From assembly GCA_910583555.1 (NCBI GenBank), contig CAJTXO010000009.1, forward strand, positions 62,001 through 126,000: a stretch of DNA of 64,000 bases, written 5' to 3'. Below are positions 1 through 7,988 of this stretch, piece after piece; the stretch's first letter is position 1, and every line of letters begins with the position of its first letter. The DNA is from an uncultured Eubacterium sp. GTDB taxonomy: Bacteria; Bacillota; Clostridia; Lachnospirales; Lachnospiraceae. A program made the position numbers and the translations under genes. The notes beneath the pieces were generated by a model, which made no database searches, was not told the DNA's origin, and saw only the letters and a list, made by a program, of their open reading frames with translations.

Positions 1-989
1 TCCGTCCACGTATCGGAGAGGCGGTTTAGGGAGCCTTCCCAGGAGTCGGCGGTCTTACTGGCTACCGCGTCTAAGGAACCCGCCCCCTGTGAATAATTCT
101 GAAGCATCTCTTCATACAAACTGTAGTTTTCTAAGATCGCCTGCAGGCCTTCTGCGTTTGTTCCGTCGCCGACGGCGCTTAGAAGATCGGCTTTTCTTGT
201 GTCCAGGGAGTTCAGGTTCGAATATTCCCTGGCCAGATCGCGGATTACGTCCAACGGGTCGCGGAGGGCGTTGGCGCCGTTTTTTGTTTCATAGAGGGAA
301 ACGTTCAGTGCCTGACAAGCGGCTTCATAACGGGCAAGACCATCGGTCGTGATCCCTGCTTCCTCGTCGGTGATCTGGTTGATATAGAGAAGGATCGTCT
401 CAAATGCTTCGGCCATTTCGGAGCCGCCCTGATGGGTCACGGCGATCATCGTTCCGAGAATAGAGGCCGTCTCATCTGCGTTTAACCCGAGCGAAGCGGC
501 GTGGGAGCTGACTGCGGACATGCCTTCTGCCAGTTCGGACAGCGTTACGGCGTGGCGCATGGAGATACTCGTACTGCCATCGAGGATATCTGACAATTTT
601 TCGACCGAGCCTCCGAGTTCATACGCTTGATCGGTCGTGTAAATAAACTCGTTTGCCAGTTCGGCTGACATATCGCCAGCTGACTGGACCGCGGCAGACA
701 AAGCTGCGATGTCAGAGACGTTCTGGTATCCGGCGTTGGATGCTTCCTGTACATCCGACAAGTAGCTGGCGGCCTTTTTTCCGTATTTGCCGGAGACCTC
801 AAAAGACTCGTCTTTGATCTGCTCTAAGCTTCTGTTTGACAGATGGCTGCCAGTTTTACTGAGTTGTGTCAAAAGGGTATTGATTTCTTTCAGATCGGAA
901 ATGGCTTCCTGCAGCTGGTCAAGCCCCGCAATTCCCTGTAGTTCTGAAATAAGTGTTTTGAATGAAGTCAGGATCGATGAATCGTCCAT
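1..989 (-). CDS. phage tail tape-measure protein, N-terminal part (runs off the left edge)
   Basis: The reading frame is open from an ATG at 989 to the window edge (about 329 residues), with an AAGGAGG ribosome binding site just upstream of the ATG. The visible part is rich in Ala, Ser and Leu and contains stretches such as SLGLNADETASILGTM followed by a segment with EAFETILLYI, which match the conserved core of siphophage tape-measure proteins. These proteins set tail length and are ejected into the host membrane during DNA entry. It is the last visible gene of the minus-strand phage operon, five bases after the amidase stop. The C-terminus, and so the tail length it implies, cannot be judged from this window. 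Confidence 0.82.
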   Translation of the reverse strand, partial: MDDSSILTSFKTLISELQGIAGLDQLQEAISDLKEINTLLTQLSKTGSHLSNRSLEQIKDESFEVSGKYGKKAASYLSDVQEASNAGYQNVSDIAALSAAVQSAGDMSAELANEFIYTTDQAYELGGSVEKLSDILDGSTSISMRHAVTLSELAEGMSAVSSHAASLGLNADETASILGTMIAVTHQGGSEMAEAFETILLYINQITDEEAGITTDGLARYEAACQALNVSLYETKNGANALRDPLDVIRDLAREYSNLNSLDTRKADLLSAVGDGTNAEGLQAILENYSLYEEMLQNYSQGAGSLDAVASKTADSWEGSLNRLSDTWT

Positions 990-993
990 AAGA

Positions 994-1566
994 TCAAGCC
1001 TCCTTTCCTTTTTCCGTGATCACGGTTTTCTGTACGCCTGTGGCCACCAGTTTTGCCAGTTTCCGCCGGTTGGCGAGTCCCTTAGCTTTCTTGTAGTCAT
1101 TTTTGTTCGTGCAGAAAAATGTTTCGATCAGAACGGCTGGCGGTTTTGTCTGATTCAGCATATAGAGATCGTCCCGTTTTACAATCCCCCTGTTTTTAAA
1201 AACGGACGATAGTTGTTTTTGGATGGCCGCGGCGTATTTTTTGCCGGCGTTCGATCTGTACAACACTTCAGTGCCTGTCGCGTCGGGTGAGGCGGCATTT
1301 AGATGAAGTTCGATGACAAGATCGTACCGGCCCAGATTAATGATATTTAATTTATGGATTTTTTCCTGCGAGCTGGATATGAATTTGCGCTCCGGGCAGA
1401 CGATCCGGTCAACATGATGTCCTTTTTTCCGTAACTGGGCGGCCACCTGTTTGGAAAACGCCCGGCACCATTTGTATTCATGGCAGCCGCCGTATTTTGT
1501 TCCGTCGGCGCTCGTATAGCATCCGCTTTTGAGCCTTGAGTGGCCGACTGTTAATGCGATTTTCAT
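994..1566 (-). CDS. N-acetylmuramoyl-L-alanine amidase (Amidase_3 type endolysin)
   Basis: The 190-residue protein has the Amidase_3 pattern of a zinc-dependent peptidoglycan amidase. Zinc ligands are His9 (TVGHS), Glu30 (CHEYKW) and His88 (ELHLNA), and the catalytic Glu is at about 148 (LIETFF). There is no signal peptide and no added wall-binding domain, so it is a single-domain phage lysin that needs the neighbouring holin to reach the wall. Its start overlaps the stop of the upstream TM protein by four bases, which indicates translational coupling in a lysis cassette. Confidence 0.88.
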   Translation of the reverse strand: MKIALTVGHSRLKSGCYTSADGTKYGGCHEYKWCRAFSKQVAAQLRKKGHHVDRIVCPERKFISSSQEKIHKLNIINLGRYDLVIELHLNAASPDATGTEVLYRSNAGKKYAAAIQKQLSSVFKNRGIVKRDDLYMLNQTKPPAVLIETFFCTNKNDYKKAKGLANRRKLAKLVATGVQKTVITEKGKEA

Positions 1567-1991
1567 GGGAATGCTCCTTTCTGTGACTGAAATCCATGTT
1601 TCAGTTTTTCTTTGTATATTTCATTAATGACTTCCATGCTCATAACGACCTGTCCGTTCGTCATATCGTGTTTCTTTAAGATCTCTTCGTATTTTTGGTG
1701 GATCTGGAGGATATGATCGAATTGTTCTTTGTTAAACTCTCTTCCTTCTGAAAGGGAGGAAGCAAAATTCAGAATTTCATATCTCATATCATCAATCTGT
1801 TTTTCCACAAACATTTCTGTTAAACGTTTCAGATCGTTGTCCTTTTCGCGAACCCATTTCACCGGTCTTCCGATCATTTCAGAAAATCTGCCGATGATGG
1901 TGCAGCCGGTGATGATGGCGGACAGGATGAGAAAGAAGCCGGTAAACAGGGAAAAGAGATCCAGCTTACATAATTGTGTTATGATTTCCAT
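1563..1991 (-). CDS. phage one-TM protein of the lysis cassette (unknown function)
   Basis: About 142 residues. One hydrophobic segment lies near residues 10-33 (LFSLFTGFFLILSAII), followed by a basic stretch and a long charged helical region rich in Glu, Lys and Gln that could be coiled coil. I do not recognise a named family. An upstream ATG at 2000 is possible, but the AAAGG motif is only one base from it, whereas 1991 has about ten bases of spacing. It lies between holin and amidase and overlaps both, so a role in lysis or membrane association of the lysin is plausible. A second holin-like or antiholin protein is an alternative. Confidence 0.65.
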   Translation of the reverse strand: MEIITQLCKLDLFSLFTGFFLILSAIITGCTIIGRFSEMIGRPVKWVREKDNDLKRLTEMFVEKQIDDMRYEILNFASSLSEGREFNKEQFDHILQIHQKYEEILKKHDMTNGQVVMSMEVINEIYKEKLKHGFQSQKGAFP

Positions 1992-2283
1992 ATTGATCAT
2001 ACCTTTGCTTGTTGATTTTTGGCTTTTGATAAGCGAGAGCCGTCACGCTGTCACGAAGGCCGGAAGTTGTAGGGTCGTTGACTGCATTCCAGACGCTGAC
2101 AGCGACAAGGCTGAGCACGTACGGGTTGCGCAGGGCCGAGGTGACCAGATCAAAACAGGCGCTCCATGTCGTTACCTCGCTTGCTGTCAGGCCGGCGTAG
2201 CTTAAAACAGGCGTGATCAACGCCAAAAATAGCTGCGCGAGGAACACGGGATTTTTAAATCTTATTTTCAGGTTCAGTTTCAT
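1966..2283 (-). CDS. phage holin, phi-LC3 family (Phage_holin_1-like)
   Basis: The 105-residue protein has a hydrophobic N-terminal helix (about 12-31), a second hydrophobic stretch (about 52-66), and the typical family tail DPTTSGLRDSVTALAYQKP, whose NPTT-GLSDS-ALTY-KP form marks phi-LC3-type holins. It would form membrane lesions that release the adjacent amidase. AAAGGAG lies nine bases before the ATG. The gene overlaps the downstream one-TM gene by about 26 bases and the upstream zinc-ribbon gene by 29, as expected in a compact phage cassette. Confidence 0.85.
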   Translation of the reverse strand: MKLNLKIRFKNPVFLAQLFLALITPVLSYAGLTASEVTTWSACFDLVTSALRNPYVLSLVAVSVWNAVNDPTTSGLRDSVTALAYQKPKINKQRYDQYGNHNTIM

Positions 2284-2458
2284 TGGATGAGTCTCCTTTC
2301 GTTCGGTATTTCATTGTCTTTTTTATATAGTCTGCCGCGCATGTCCGGGAACAGGCGAAATTGCGCCATCGGAATACGCCGTCATGTGACTGGCAGTAGG
2401 CGCACGGTGTAAATAGCGTTCCGCATACGCGGCAGGGGATTTTTTTGTTGTCAGACAT
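2255..2458 (-). CDS. small phage zinc-ribbon-like protein
   Basis: The start chosen is the ATG at 2458, preceded by AGGAGGTA; a longer upstream extension reads through non-coding repeats. The 67-residue product has paired cysteines, CRVC, CAYC and CSRTC, plus a His at about position 22, which suggests a structural zinc site. The remainder is basic and acidic linker. I do not recognise the family. It sits between the tail tube gene and the holin, after a likely terminator. Function unknown; nucleic-acid or protein binding is possible. Confidence 0.6.
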   Translation of the reverse strand: MSDNKKIPCRVCGTLFTPCAYCQSHDGVFRWRNFACSRTCAADYIKKTMKYRTKGDSSNETEPENKI

Positions 2459-2561
2459 AGTACCTCCTGATTTGTAAGGGGAAATTGTTAATGGCGGAAC
2501 TTCCAAATCGCGGAACGCCAAATGGTGAACCCCAAAATGGCGAAGGCAAAGTGGCGAAGCC

Positions 2562-2602
2562 AAAAAGGCAAAGGGAATGCCATTAGGACAACTCCCTTTG
2601 CC
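2562..2602 (-). terminator. rho-independent terminator after the tail tube gene
   Basis: A perfect 10-bp stem (GGCAAAGGGA at 2567-2576 paired with TCCCTTTGCC at 2593-2602) is followed on the minus strand by a run of five T at 2562-2566. It lies 34 bases downstream of the tail tube stop and upstream of the zinc-ribbon gene, so it could reduce transcription into the lysis genes. Confidence 0.7.
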
Positions 2603-2635
2603 GAAAGGTTCCGCTTCACCATGATTTCTCCGCTC

Positions 2636-3430
2636 TTATTTCCCGTCAAATACGATAAATTCCCACAGATCCGATCTGCCGGTGCAGAGGTTTGGCAGGG
2701 ACGTGAACTCGAAGCCCAGTGTAGATGGGTCGGAACCGCCCTGGATATCGAACGTACCGTTAAAATCTGCCCGGTCAATGATAAACTGGCCGTGGAATAC
2801 GTTGTCGCATCCGTCCTGGCATGTTACATCCACAACGACCTGCAGTGTTTTGCTGTAGTGATCCGCGTCGTTGGTGATCTTTCTGCCATCCACTTCCGTA
2901 TCGTAGAAGGCGATGACTTCCGTTTCATTTTCGACATCGCCGGCGAAGAAGGAAATTTCGTTGTTCTCAGGGTTGTAAGAGAAGGTGCCGCTTTTGCTCG
3001 GAGCCTCGCTTGTCTGCACGAGTTTCCGGCTCTCCGAGAGGCTGGCGTTCGCGCTGTCCTTGACGTAGATCGTGCCGATTTCATTTCCGGCTGTGCCGAC
3101 GGCTGTTTTCTGCGTAACGCCTTTGTTTGCGTTTACGGCGACCGTGTCGGTGAAGCGGATGCGGTAACTGCCGTTTTCGACGTCCGCGCCGAGGGCAGCG
3201 GCAAGAGCGCCGCCGGAGAGCATACCATTGGTACCTTTTCCGGTCACTTTCTTGTTTTTCTTGAGGGAAGTGATCGTTCTCCCTCCTTTTCCGGTAATGT
3301 CAACTTTTTCTTCCTCGTGGGACAGCGTAAAGTCGCTTAATTCGTCGAGGATCATGTCGAGTTTTCCGGTGCTGCGGTCAAACCCCATGAGCCTGTCGTA
3401 AGATGTGATTGTAAACTTGTCAATATTCAT
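2636..3430 (-). CDS. phage major tail (tail tube) protein
   Basis: The 264-residue protein starts with MNIDKFTITSYDRL and has an early acidic beta-rich segment, a Gly-rich KGGRTITSLKKNKK stretch, a middle beta domain with GTIYVKD, and a C-terminal domain ending ...LWEFIVFDGK. This layout resembles tail tube proteins of Firmicutes siphophages and of phage-like particles, which polymerise around the tape measure. GGAGG precedes the ATG with normal spacing. Position between a tail-associated gene and, further down, the tape measure supports the call. No collar, capsid or terminase genes are in view. Confidence 0.7.
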   Translation of the reverse strand: MNIDKFTITSYDRLMGFDRSTGKLDMILDELSDFTLSHEEEKVDITGKGGRTITSLKKNKKVTGKGTNGMLSGGALAAALGADVENGSYRIRFTDTVAVNANKGVTQKTAVGTAGNEIGTIYVKDSANASLSESRKLVQTSEAPSKSGTFSYNPENNEISFFAGDVENETEVIAFYDTEVDGRKITNDADHYSKTLQVVVDVTCQDGCDNVFHGQFIIDRADFNGTFDIQGGSDPSTLGFEFTSLPNLCTGRSDLWEFIVFDGK

Positions 3431-3454
3431 TGATTCGTCCTCCTTTAAAATAGA

Positions 3455-4165
3455 TTATTTATTTGATATCCAGAAAAGCGCGTCTTTGTTGTGCATCCTG
3501 GATGTATCAACGGTTCCGGCATAGACGCCGGTCATTGTGTGATCGAATTGGATCTTGTGCTGGATCTGCTGGAAACTCTGGTAAAATTGATAAATCGGAA
3601 GTTCCATACACGACCGGTAGTCATAGGGAAATTCGCTTGTGTTGACGAGCGCGACCACGAGCTTTTCCAGATGGGAATGGTGTGGTTTTCCCGCCGCTCT
3701 TTTTTGTCTCGCCCGTTCTTTTTCTAACAGATAAGTCCGGGCGGATTCATTCCCCGGTTTTGACTTTACTTTTTCGATCAGATGGATGGAACGGATCGTA
3801 TCTGCCAGCTTGTGATAGACGGGTTCGTCGATCGCGATATTGTTTTTCGGACTGAACAGAATGGTTTCTTTGTCCGTTTCCCGTATATAGATGGAAAAGT
3901 CGGACAGATCCACATCCCCGAACAGGATGGACAGATCCGATTGCGCGTAGACGGGAAACAGCATTTGAAATAATTCGTATTCCGTGATTTTCGTGTAGTC
4001 GATTCCCATATCATCCAGAGGGACCATATATTGGAACGGCGTCGAAGTAAATGCGGAAACGATCTGGAAATAAGTTTCTTCCTGTCCTAAAATTTCTCCG
4101 ACCGTGGGGATCCTGACCGCCAGGTTCGGAATGATCTGGACAGAAGAGGCGTGCAGCAGATTCAT
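3455..4165 (-). CDS. phage tail-associated protein, candidate tail assembly chaperone
   Basis: The start at 4165 is preceded by GAAAGGAGACAT; an upstream in-frame ATG at 4237 lies in a hairpin-rich spacer and is rejected. The 236-residue product has an acidic N-terminal half and a C-terminal part (DYRSCMELPIYQFYQSFQQIQ then TMTGVYAGTVD) that resembles proteins found next to the tail tube gene in Firmicutes phages. It is predicted soluble. Tail assembly chaperones often occupy this position, but no slippery frameshift site is evident, so the role is inferred from position only. Confidence 0.5.
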   Translation of the reverse strand: MNLLHASSVQIIPNLAVRIPTVGEILGQEETYFQIVSAFTSTPFQYMVPLDDMGIDYTKITEYELFQMLFPVYAQSDLSILFGDVDLSDFSIYIRETDKETILFSPKNNIAIDEPVYHKLADTIRSIHLIEKVKSKPGNESARTYLLEKERARQKRAAGKPHHSHLEKLVVALVNTSEFPYDYRSCMELPIYQFYQSFQQIQHKIQFDHTMTGVYAGTVDTSRMHNKDALFWISNK

Positions 4166-4198
4166 GTATGTCTCCTTTCGATATGTTTGAGAATGCAA

Positions 4199-4230
4199 AT
4201 GGCGGAACGGCCGAATGGCCGCACCGCCAT
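4199..4230. promoter_or_regulatory. strong hairpin in the spacer between the HU-like and tail genes
   Basis: ATGGCGG (4199-4205) pairs with CCGCCAT (4224-4230), and inside it CGGCC (4208-4212) pairs with GGCCG (4217-4221) around a GAAT loop. There is no T-run on the minus strand. It lies in a 190-base gene-free spacer and could be an RNA processing or attenuation site. Function not determinable from sequence. Confidence 0.45.
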
Positions 4231-4356
4231 CTGTCAAAGAGATGAGAGTGTGATCTTCCTATGGCTCCCTTATTTGAAAAAGCTGGTTTTTGGCGGGAGA
4301 CTTCCGTTTCCGTCACGGAACAGTTCCGCAAAAAAAGGGATGGTGTTTTTTTGATT

Positions 4357-4656
4357 TTATAACTTCTGGCAGTATTTGCAGCCATTTTTGACCCGCGTTT
4401 TCAGTTGCCTCACGATCTTAAAGGACGGATATACGCAGGCGTCCAGCTGGCGTTCCGGTTCACCGAATAAGTTTTTGCCCGTCATGCTGTTTCGTTTTAC
4501 GATATGGAAGCTTCCGAGTTTAGGAAACTCTACGGTTTCACCGGCGATCAGTTTTTCGGCTACGATATTTGCCATGACGTTCAGGTTTTCTTCTATTTCA
4601 TAGGTAGATACGTTACATCTTTTTGCTGCTTCCGCGATAAATTCATGTTTATTCAT
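4357..4656 (-). CDS. HU/IHF-family DNA-binding protein
   Basis: The 99-residue protein has the HU fold pattern: MNKHEFIAEAAKRCNVS at the N-terminus, an AEKLIAGETVEFPKLGSFHI core and a basic arm region. The usual GRNPxTG motif of the arm is replaced by SMTGKNLFGEPERQ, so DNA contacts may differ from the chromosomal HU. The C-terminal tail CKYCQKL is unusual. The start at 4656 uses a GGAGGA site located inside the end of the upstream polymerase-like gene, and the two genes overlap by eight bases. It was probably captured by the phage to compact or bend element DNA. Confidence 0.8.
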   Translation of the reverse strand: MNKHEFIAEAAKRCNVSTYEIEENLNVMANIVAEKLIAGETVEFPKLGSFHIVKRNSMTGKNLFGEPERQLDACVYPSFKIVRQLKTRVKNGCKYCQKL

Positions 4657-7267
4657 GTGATCTTCCTCCAAAACGTTTGAATGGTATTCCATATAAATGT
4701 ATGTCGCCATCGGCGCACTCTTTTATGTAGGAACACGGTTTGTCAAGCTGCTCCATGATCTCAAGGATCGTCTGGTTTCGATAGTGAAATAGTACGTCAA
4801 ACAGAAGTTTATGGATGGAGGCGTATTTTTTCATATCGGTAAACGTGATCAGTGTAAACAGGGTGTGCGGATTGATCTTCATCTTATGGATGTTTGCTGC
4901 CAGCTCGTCTCGGTACTGCTGCGCGAGGTTATATTTTTCCTCTCCCGTGTAGTATTCTTTCGACCACACGGCGCGGATGGCGGAAAGAGCCGCCTCGCAT
5001 AAGTCTACGATCTGCTTCGTCTGTTTCCGGTTGACCGAGTGGCTGTTAAAACCGGGAAAACGAAAACATTCGGACAGGGGGATAAATTCGCTGCCCTTTG
5101 ACTTGCGCGAGCGGTAACGGTTTGTTTCCCGCAGCAGATAGTCCATCGGGCTGTCGTGATAGAGATACTGTTTGCGGTCCGCATCCCGGTATCCCTTTGT
5201 CTGCGCGATGTATCCGAGAAAGGCTGGTTTGATCCTTTTGTTGTCCGGTGAGAAGCGCGCCCATTTCTGTTTGATCTCCCGGATTTCACGGCTGGAAGAA
5301 ATATCAAATTCCTTTTTGGCCTTGTCGATTTCGATACAGCTTAACACGTTCAGGATACAAATATCATGGTAGATCTCCCTTACTTCATCGTAGCAGTCCG
5401 TCAGGGTTTTTCCGCATTTATGAACGGTATCCCACAGCAGCGTGTTCAATTCCTGTGACAGATTGACGATTTCCCCTATTTTGTTTTCGCTTGTCCGGTA
5501 ATCGAGGTCGGCCTTTTCCTGATTCGTGTAAAACCGCTCGGATTTTCTGGCGAAAACACGGTTGGCGGGTATTTGGAACATGCCATAATATTTCAGCGCG
5601 GCCCGTACCAGTATGTCGTTATCGGTAAGGATCATCTGGTCCGAGTCGAAATCAGCGCCGCTCAGCCGTTCCAGTATATTTTCCCCGATGGAATTGATGC
5701 AGACGATTTCCTCTGTTAAGTTAAAATATGTGTCGATCAGGTCGTGCCGCATATTGGTGGATACGAGTATATTTGACGCGGAAATGTGCGGACTCCGGCA
5801 TCCCAGGAGTTTTGTTCCGAACGGGTATCTTTTCGTATGGATAAAACCGGGCGGGAGAGAGGATTGGTTTGCAGTAATATCAAATTTACCGATCGCATGT
5901 AACAGCATTTCATAGGGGTTCCCGAACAGTACCGAATAGTTTCCGTTTATGAGGATATGTCCTTTTTTGATGTTTTTTAAATACGCCTTGCATGTCTCCT
6001 TTTTAAAATCATAAAAATATTTCGTGCGGTAAAAGGCTTCCGTTTCGTTCATCATCGTAAAAACGATGTCGTTCTTATAGGAGAAGAGAGGGGAATCCCT
6101 GTCCTCTTCGGATGGGTGACGGGTGCGGCATTTTACGTGGTATTTTAGTACATCGGTATCTGTATTCAACAGGTTTACATAGTGTAATGAGGGTTCGAGC
6201 AGGCGGTGTATGTCGTCCGGCGTGAGAGGCAGCGTATTTAAAAGCTGGTAATGGGCCTGTACCATCGTTCCATGAAAGAAGGGGGTCTTTTTTTCATGTT
6301 TTACCACGCTGAATGTCGGCCCGATCTGTTCGAGCCATTTTGTCAGCGGGGCGAATTTTCCGTATTTTACGCTGCTGGGCGTTGTGATCAGTTTGATGTC
6401 CTCGATGTTTTCGGCAAGGGTCACGGCGTGTCTGTTCAGCTGGGATAGCTCGGTGATCTGATTATCCCGAAACCACTGACGGATATTGGTATTAAAACAG
6501 CACGATTTAAAGAAATGATTTCTCAACAGGACCATGCCATAGGAGCGGTACGCCCCCATACAGTCCGGATCGATCAGGGACTGGCCGTCAAAGATGGAAT
6601 TTGAGATCCGGGCGTCTCCTTCTTTCGCGGTGATCCGGTTCTGCTCATCCATCTCGACGAGGATGGACCGCTCATCAAAAATACTTTCGCAGTCAGGGAT
6701 GATGAGGATGCTTTTGGGGTCGATCGTGAGTAGGTCGATCGCGCTGCTGGCGGTCAGGGAGAGATAGGACTCCAGGGCGGCCAGGTCCGTGGGGGCGCCT
6801 TCCTCGATCTTTAGGCCGCACATTTCCCATTCGTGGATCCGCGCGTAAAGCCGTTCGTCGATGAACAGGCATTTCCCGACGCGCGCGGAACCGGACGTGC
6901 GTTTGAAGCGGACAAAATGGATGCCGTTGCAGGTGAAACCCTCCTGATAGAGGTATTCGCGCAGCTGCCTGCGGGAAAGCGCGACGCCTTCTTCTTCGAC
7001 GCGGTACTGGAACGTTACATTGATAATCTTATCGCTGTATTCTTTTCCATCCGATAAAAAGGAAAAGCATTCTTTTTCCCCGTAGATTTCCCGGGCGGCT
7101 GTTCGGATGTACTCGCTGTCCAGGCTGAAATCCAGGGAATTTGTAAAACGGTGCAGGCGGACGGCTCCGGTCTTTGACAGAAGGGAATATCCGCCTGAGG
7201 ATTCTGCCAGATACAGATCTTTGGCATCAATGCCCGGTATGTAGATGCAGTTTCGTTTGCTGTTCAA
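4649..7267 (-). CDS. candidate single-chain two-barrel RNA polymerase (YonO/QDE-1-like, phage type)
   Basis: The 872-residue product has two separated landmarks of two-barrel RNA polymerases. At about 435-460 is a segment with VLFGNPYEM, comparable to the beta-like barrel of RdRP/YonO proteins that carries an RNP motif. At 539-543 is DFDSD inside GADFDSDQMIL, clearly similar to the catalytic NADFDGDQM loop of the beta-prime subunit, with all three aspartates kept and the usual Gly replaced by Ser. No separate beta or beta-prime gene is nearby. A TTG start at 7267 with AAAGGAG is preferred; the longer ATG at 7369 lies between the -35 and -10 of a divergent promoter. It heads an operon leading into HU and tail genes, so it may transcribe phage late genes. 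Activity is inferred from motifs only. Confidence 0.72.
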   Translation of the reverse strand: MNSKRNCIYIPGIDAKDLYLAESSGGYSLLSKTGAVRLHRFTNSLDFSLDSEYIRTAAREIYGEKECFSFLSDGKEYSDKIINVTFQYRVEEEGVALSRRQLREYLYQEGFTCNGIHFVRFKRTSGSARVGKCLFIDERLYARIHEWEMCGLKIEEGAPTDLAALESYLSLTASSAIDLLTIDPKSILIIPDCESIFDERSILVEMDEQNRITAKEGDARISNSIFDGQSLIDPDCMGAYRSYGMVLLRNHFFKSCCFNTNIRQWFRDNQITELSQLNRHAVTLAENIEDIKLITTPSSVKYGKFAPLTKWLEQIGPTFSVVKHEKKTPFFHGTMVQAHYQLLNTLPLTPDDIHRLLEPSLHYVNLLNTDTDVLKYHVKCRTRHPSEEDRDSPLFSYKNDIVFTMMNETEAFYRTKYFYDFKKETCKAYLKNIKKGHILINGNYSVLFGNPYEMLLHAIGKFDITANQSSLPPGFIHTKRYPFGTKLLGCRSPHISASNILVSTNMRHDLIDTYFNLTEEIVCINSIGENILERLSGADFDSDQMILTDNDILVRAALKYYGMFQIPANRVFARKSERFYTNQEKADLDYRTSENKIGEIVNLSQELNTLLWDTVHKCGKTLTDCYDEVREIYHDICILNVLSCIEIDKAKKEFDISSSREIREIKQKWARFSPDNKRIKPAFLGYIAQTKGYRDADRKQYLYHDSPMDYLLRETNRYRSRKSKGSEFIPLSECFRFPGFNSHSVNRKQTKQIVDLCEAALSAIRAVWSKEYYTGEEKYNLAQQYRDELAANIHKMKINPHTLFTLITFTDMKKYASIHKLLFDVLFHYRNQTILEIMEQLDKPCSYIKECADGDIHLYGIPFKRFGGRSHE

Positions 7268-7352
7268 AATTCTCACATCTCCTTTCGCTAACTGTTGCAA
7301 AGAGTTCCTACTATATATTTCTCCTTTTTCAAAACAAATGTTCGAAAAAGTG

Positions 7353-7381
7353 TTGACAAATACAAACATCCGTTCTATAAT
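7353..7381 (+). promoter_or_regulatory. perfect consensus sigma-70/SigA promoter for the sigma-like gene
   Basis: TTGACA at 7353-7358, a 17-base spacer, then TATAAT at 7376-7381. It drives the plus-strand sigma-like, DUF262 and kinase genes. The divergent polymerase gene begins about 85 bases away, so this is the control region of the whole phage-like block. Confidence 0.85.
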
Positions 7382-7415
7382 GTGTTTAGAAATAAAAAAA
7401 GGAGGTACGAAAGAG

Positions 7416-7973
7416 ATGGAGGAAATATTGCATTTGTATTATGAAAATAATGCGGAAAAACTCCACGGTGTCGTAAACGGGATCGTAAAAAGTTTCGGGG
7501 GACTGTCGGACATGGATATGGATGATTTTTATTCCCTGGCAAATGAAGTATTTGCGGATATCATAAGACGTTATGATGATTCCAGGTCTTTTGAAGCATT
7601 TCTATATTCGTGTTTGTGCAACCGGGTGAAGACGGAGATGACGAAAAGGAACCGGGAAAAGAGGAAGACTGAGCAGCTTCTCGTTTCGATCGATGCCCCG
7701 ATCGGCGAGGGGGAGACGCTGACATGGCGGGACGTGATCCCAGGGCGGTATGATATGGAGGAAGAAGTACTCGAGCGAAATGGGGAGAGTTACAGTGAGC
7801 GAATGCTGAAATATTTGAGCAGGTTGTCCAGAGAACAGAAGAAGGTACTGATGTTGAAAGCAGCTGGTTACATGCCGCGGGAAATACGGAAAAATATGAA
7901 ATTGACGAAAAAAGAGTATGCGGAATATCATGCTGCGATCCATTCTGACCGGAATGTATCTCTTTTGATTTAG
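7416..7973 (+). CDS. small sigma-70-like (ECF-like) transcription factor
   Basis: The 185-residue protein begins at an ATG after AAAGGAGG. Residues about 30-80 resemble sigma region 2 (DMDDFYSLANEVF, then SFEAFLYSCL and NRVKTEMTKRNREKRK, where the -10 recognition helix would lie). A short linker follows, and residues about 130-180 look like a region 4 helix-turn-helix (LSRLSREQKKVLMLKAAGYMPREI). It is divergent from the polymerase-like gene and has a consensus promoter, so it would be made early by the host polymerase. Whether it serves the host enzyme or the phage polymerase is unknown. Confidence 0.7.
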   Translation: MEEILHLYYENNAEKLHGVVNGIVKSFGGLSDMDMDDFYSLANEVFADIIRRYDDSRSFEAFLYSCLCNRVKTEMTKRNREKRKTEQLLVSIDAPIGEGETLTWRDVIPGRYDMEEEVLERNGESYSERMLKYLSRLSREQKKVLMLKAAGYMPREIRKNMKLTKKEYAEYHAAIHSDRNVSLLI

Positions 7974-7988
7974 TAGAGGGAGGAAAAC

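Noticed and set aside
2488..2635. Small hydrophobic ORF of 44 codons on the minus strand between tail tube and zinc-ribbon genes
   Set aside because: It starts after a GGAGAA but runs through the terminator hairpin and repeated GGCGAA-type words; composition is more like a structured spacer than a gene.
7267..7369. Upstream ATG at 7369 as the start of the polymerase-like gene
   Set aside because: It lies between the -35 and -10 of the divergent consensus promoter, and no ribosome binding site precedes it; TTG 7267 has AAAGGAG.
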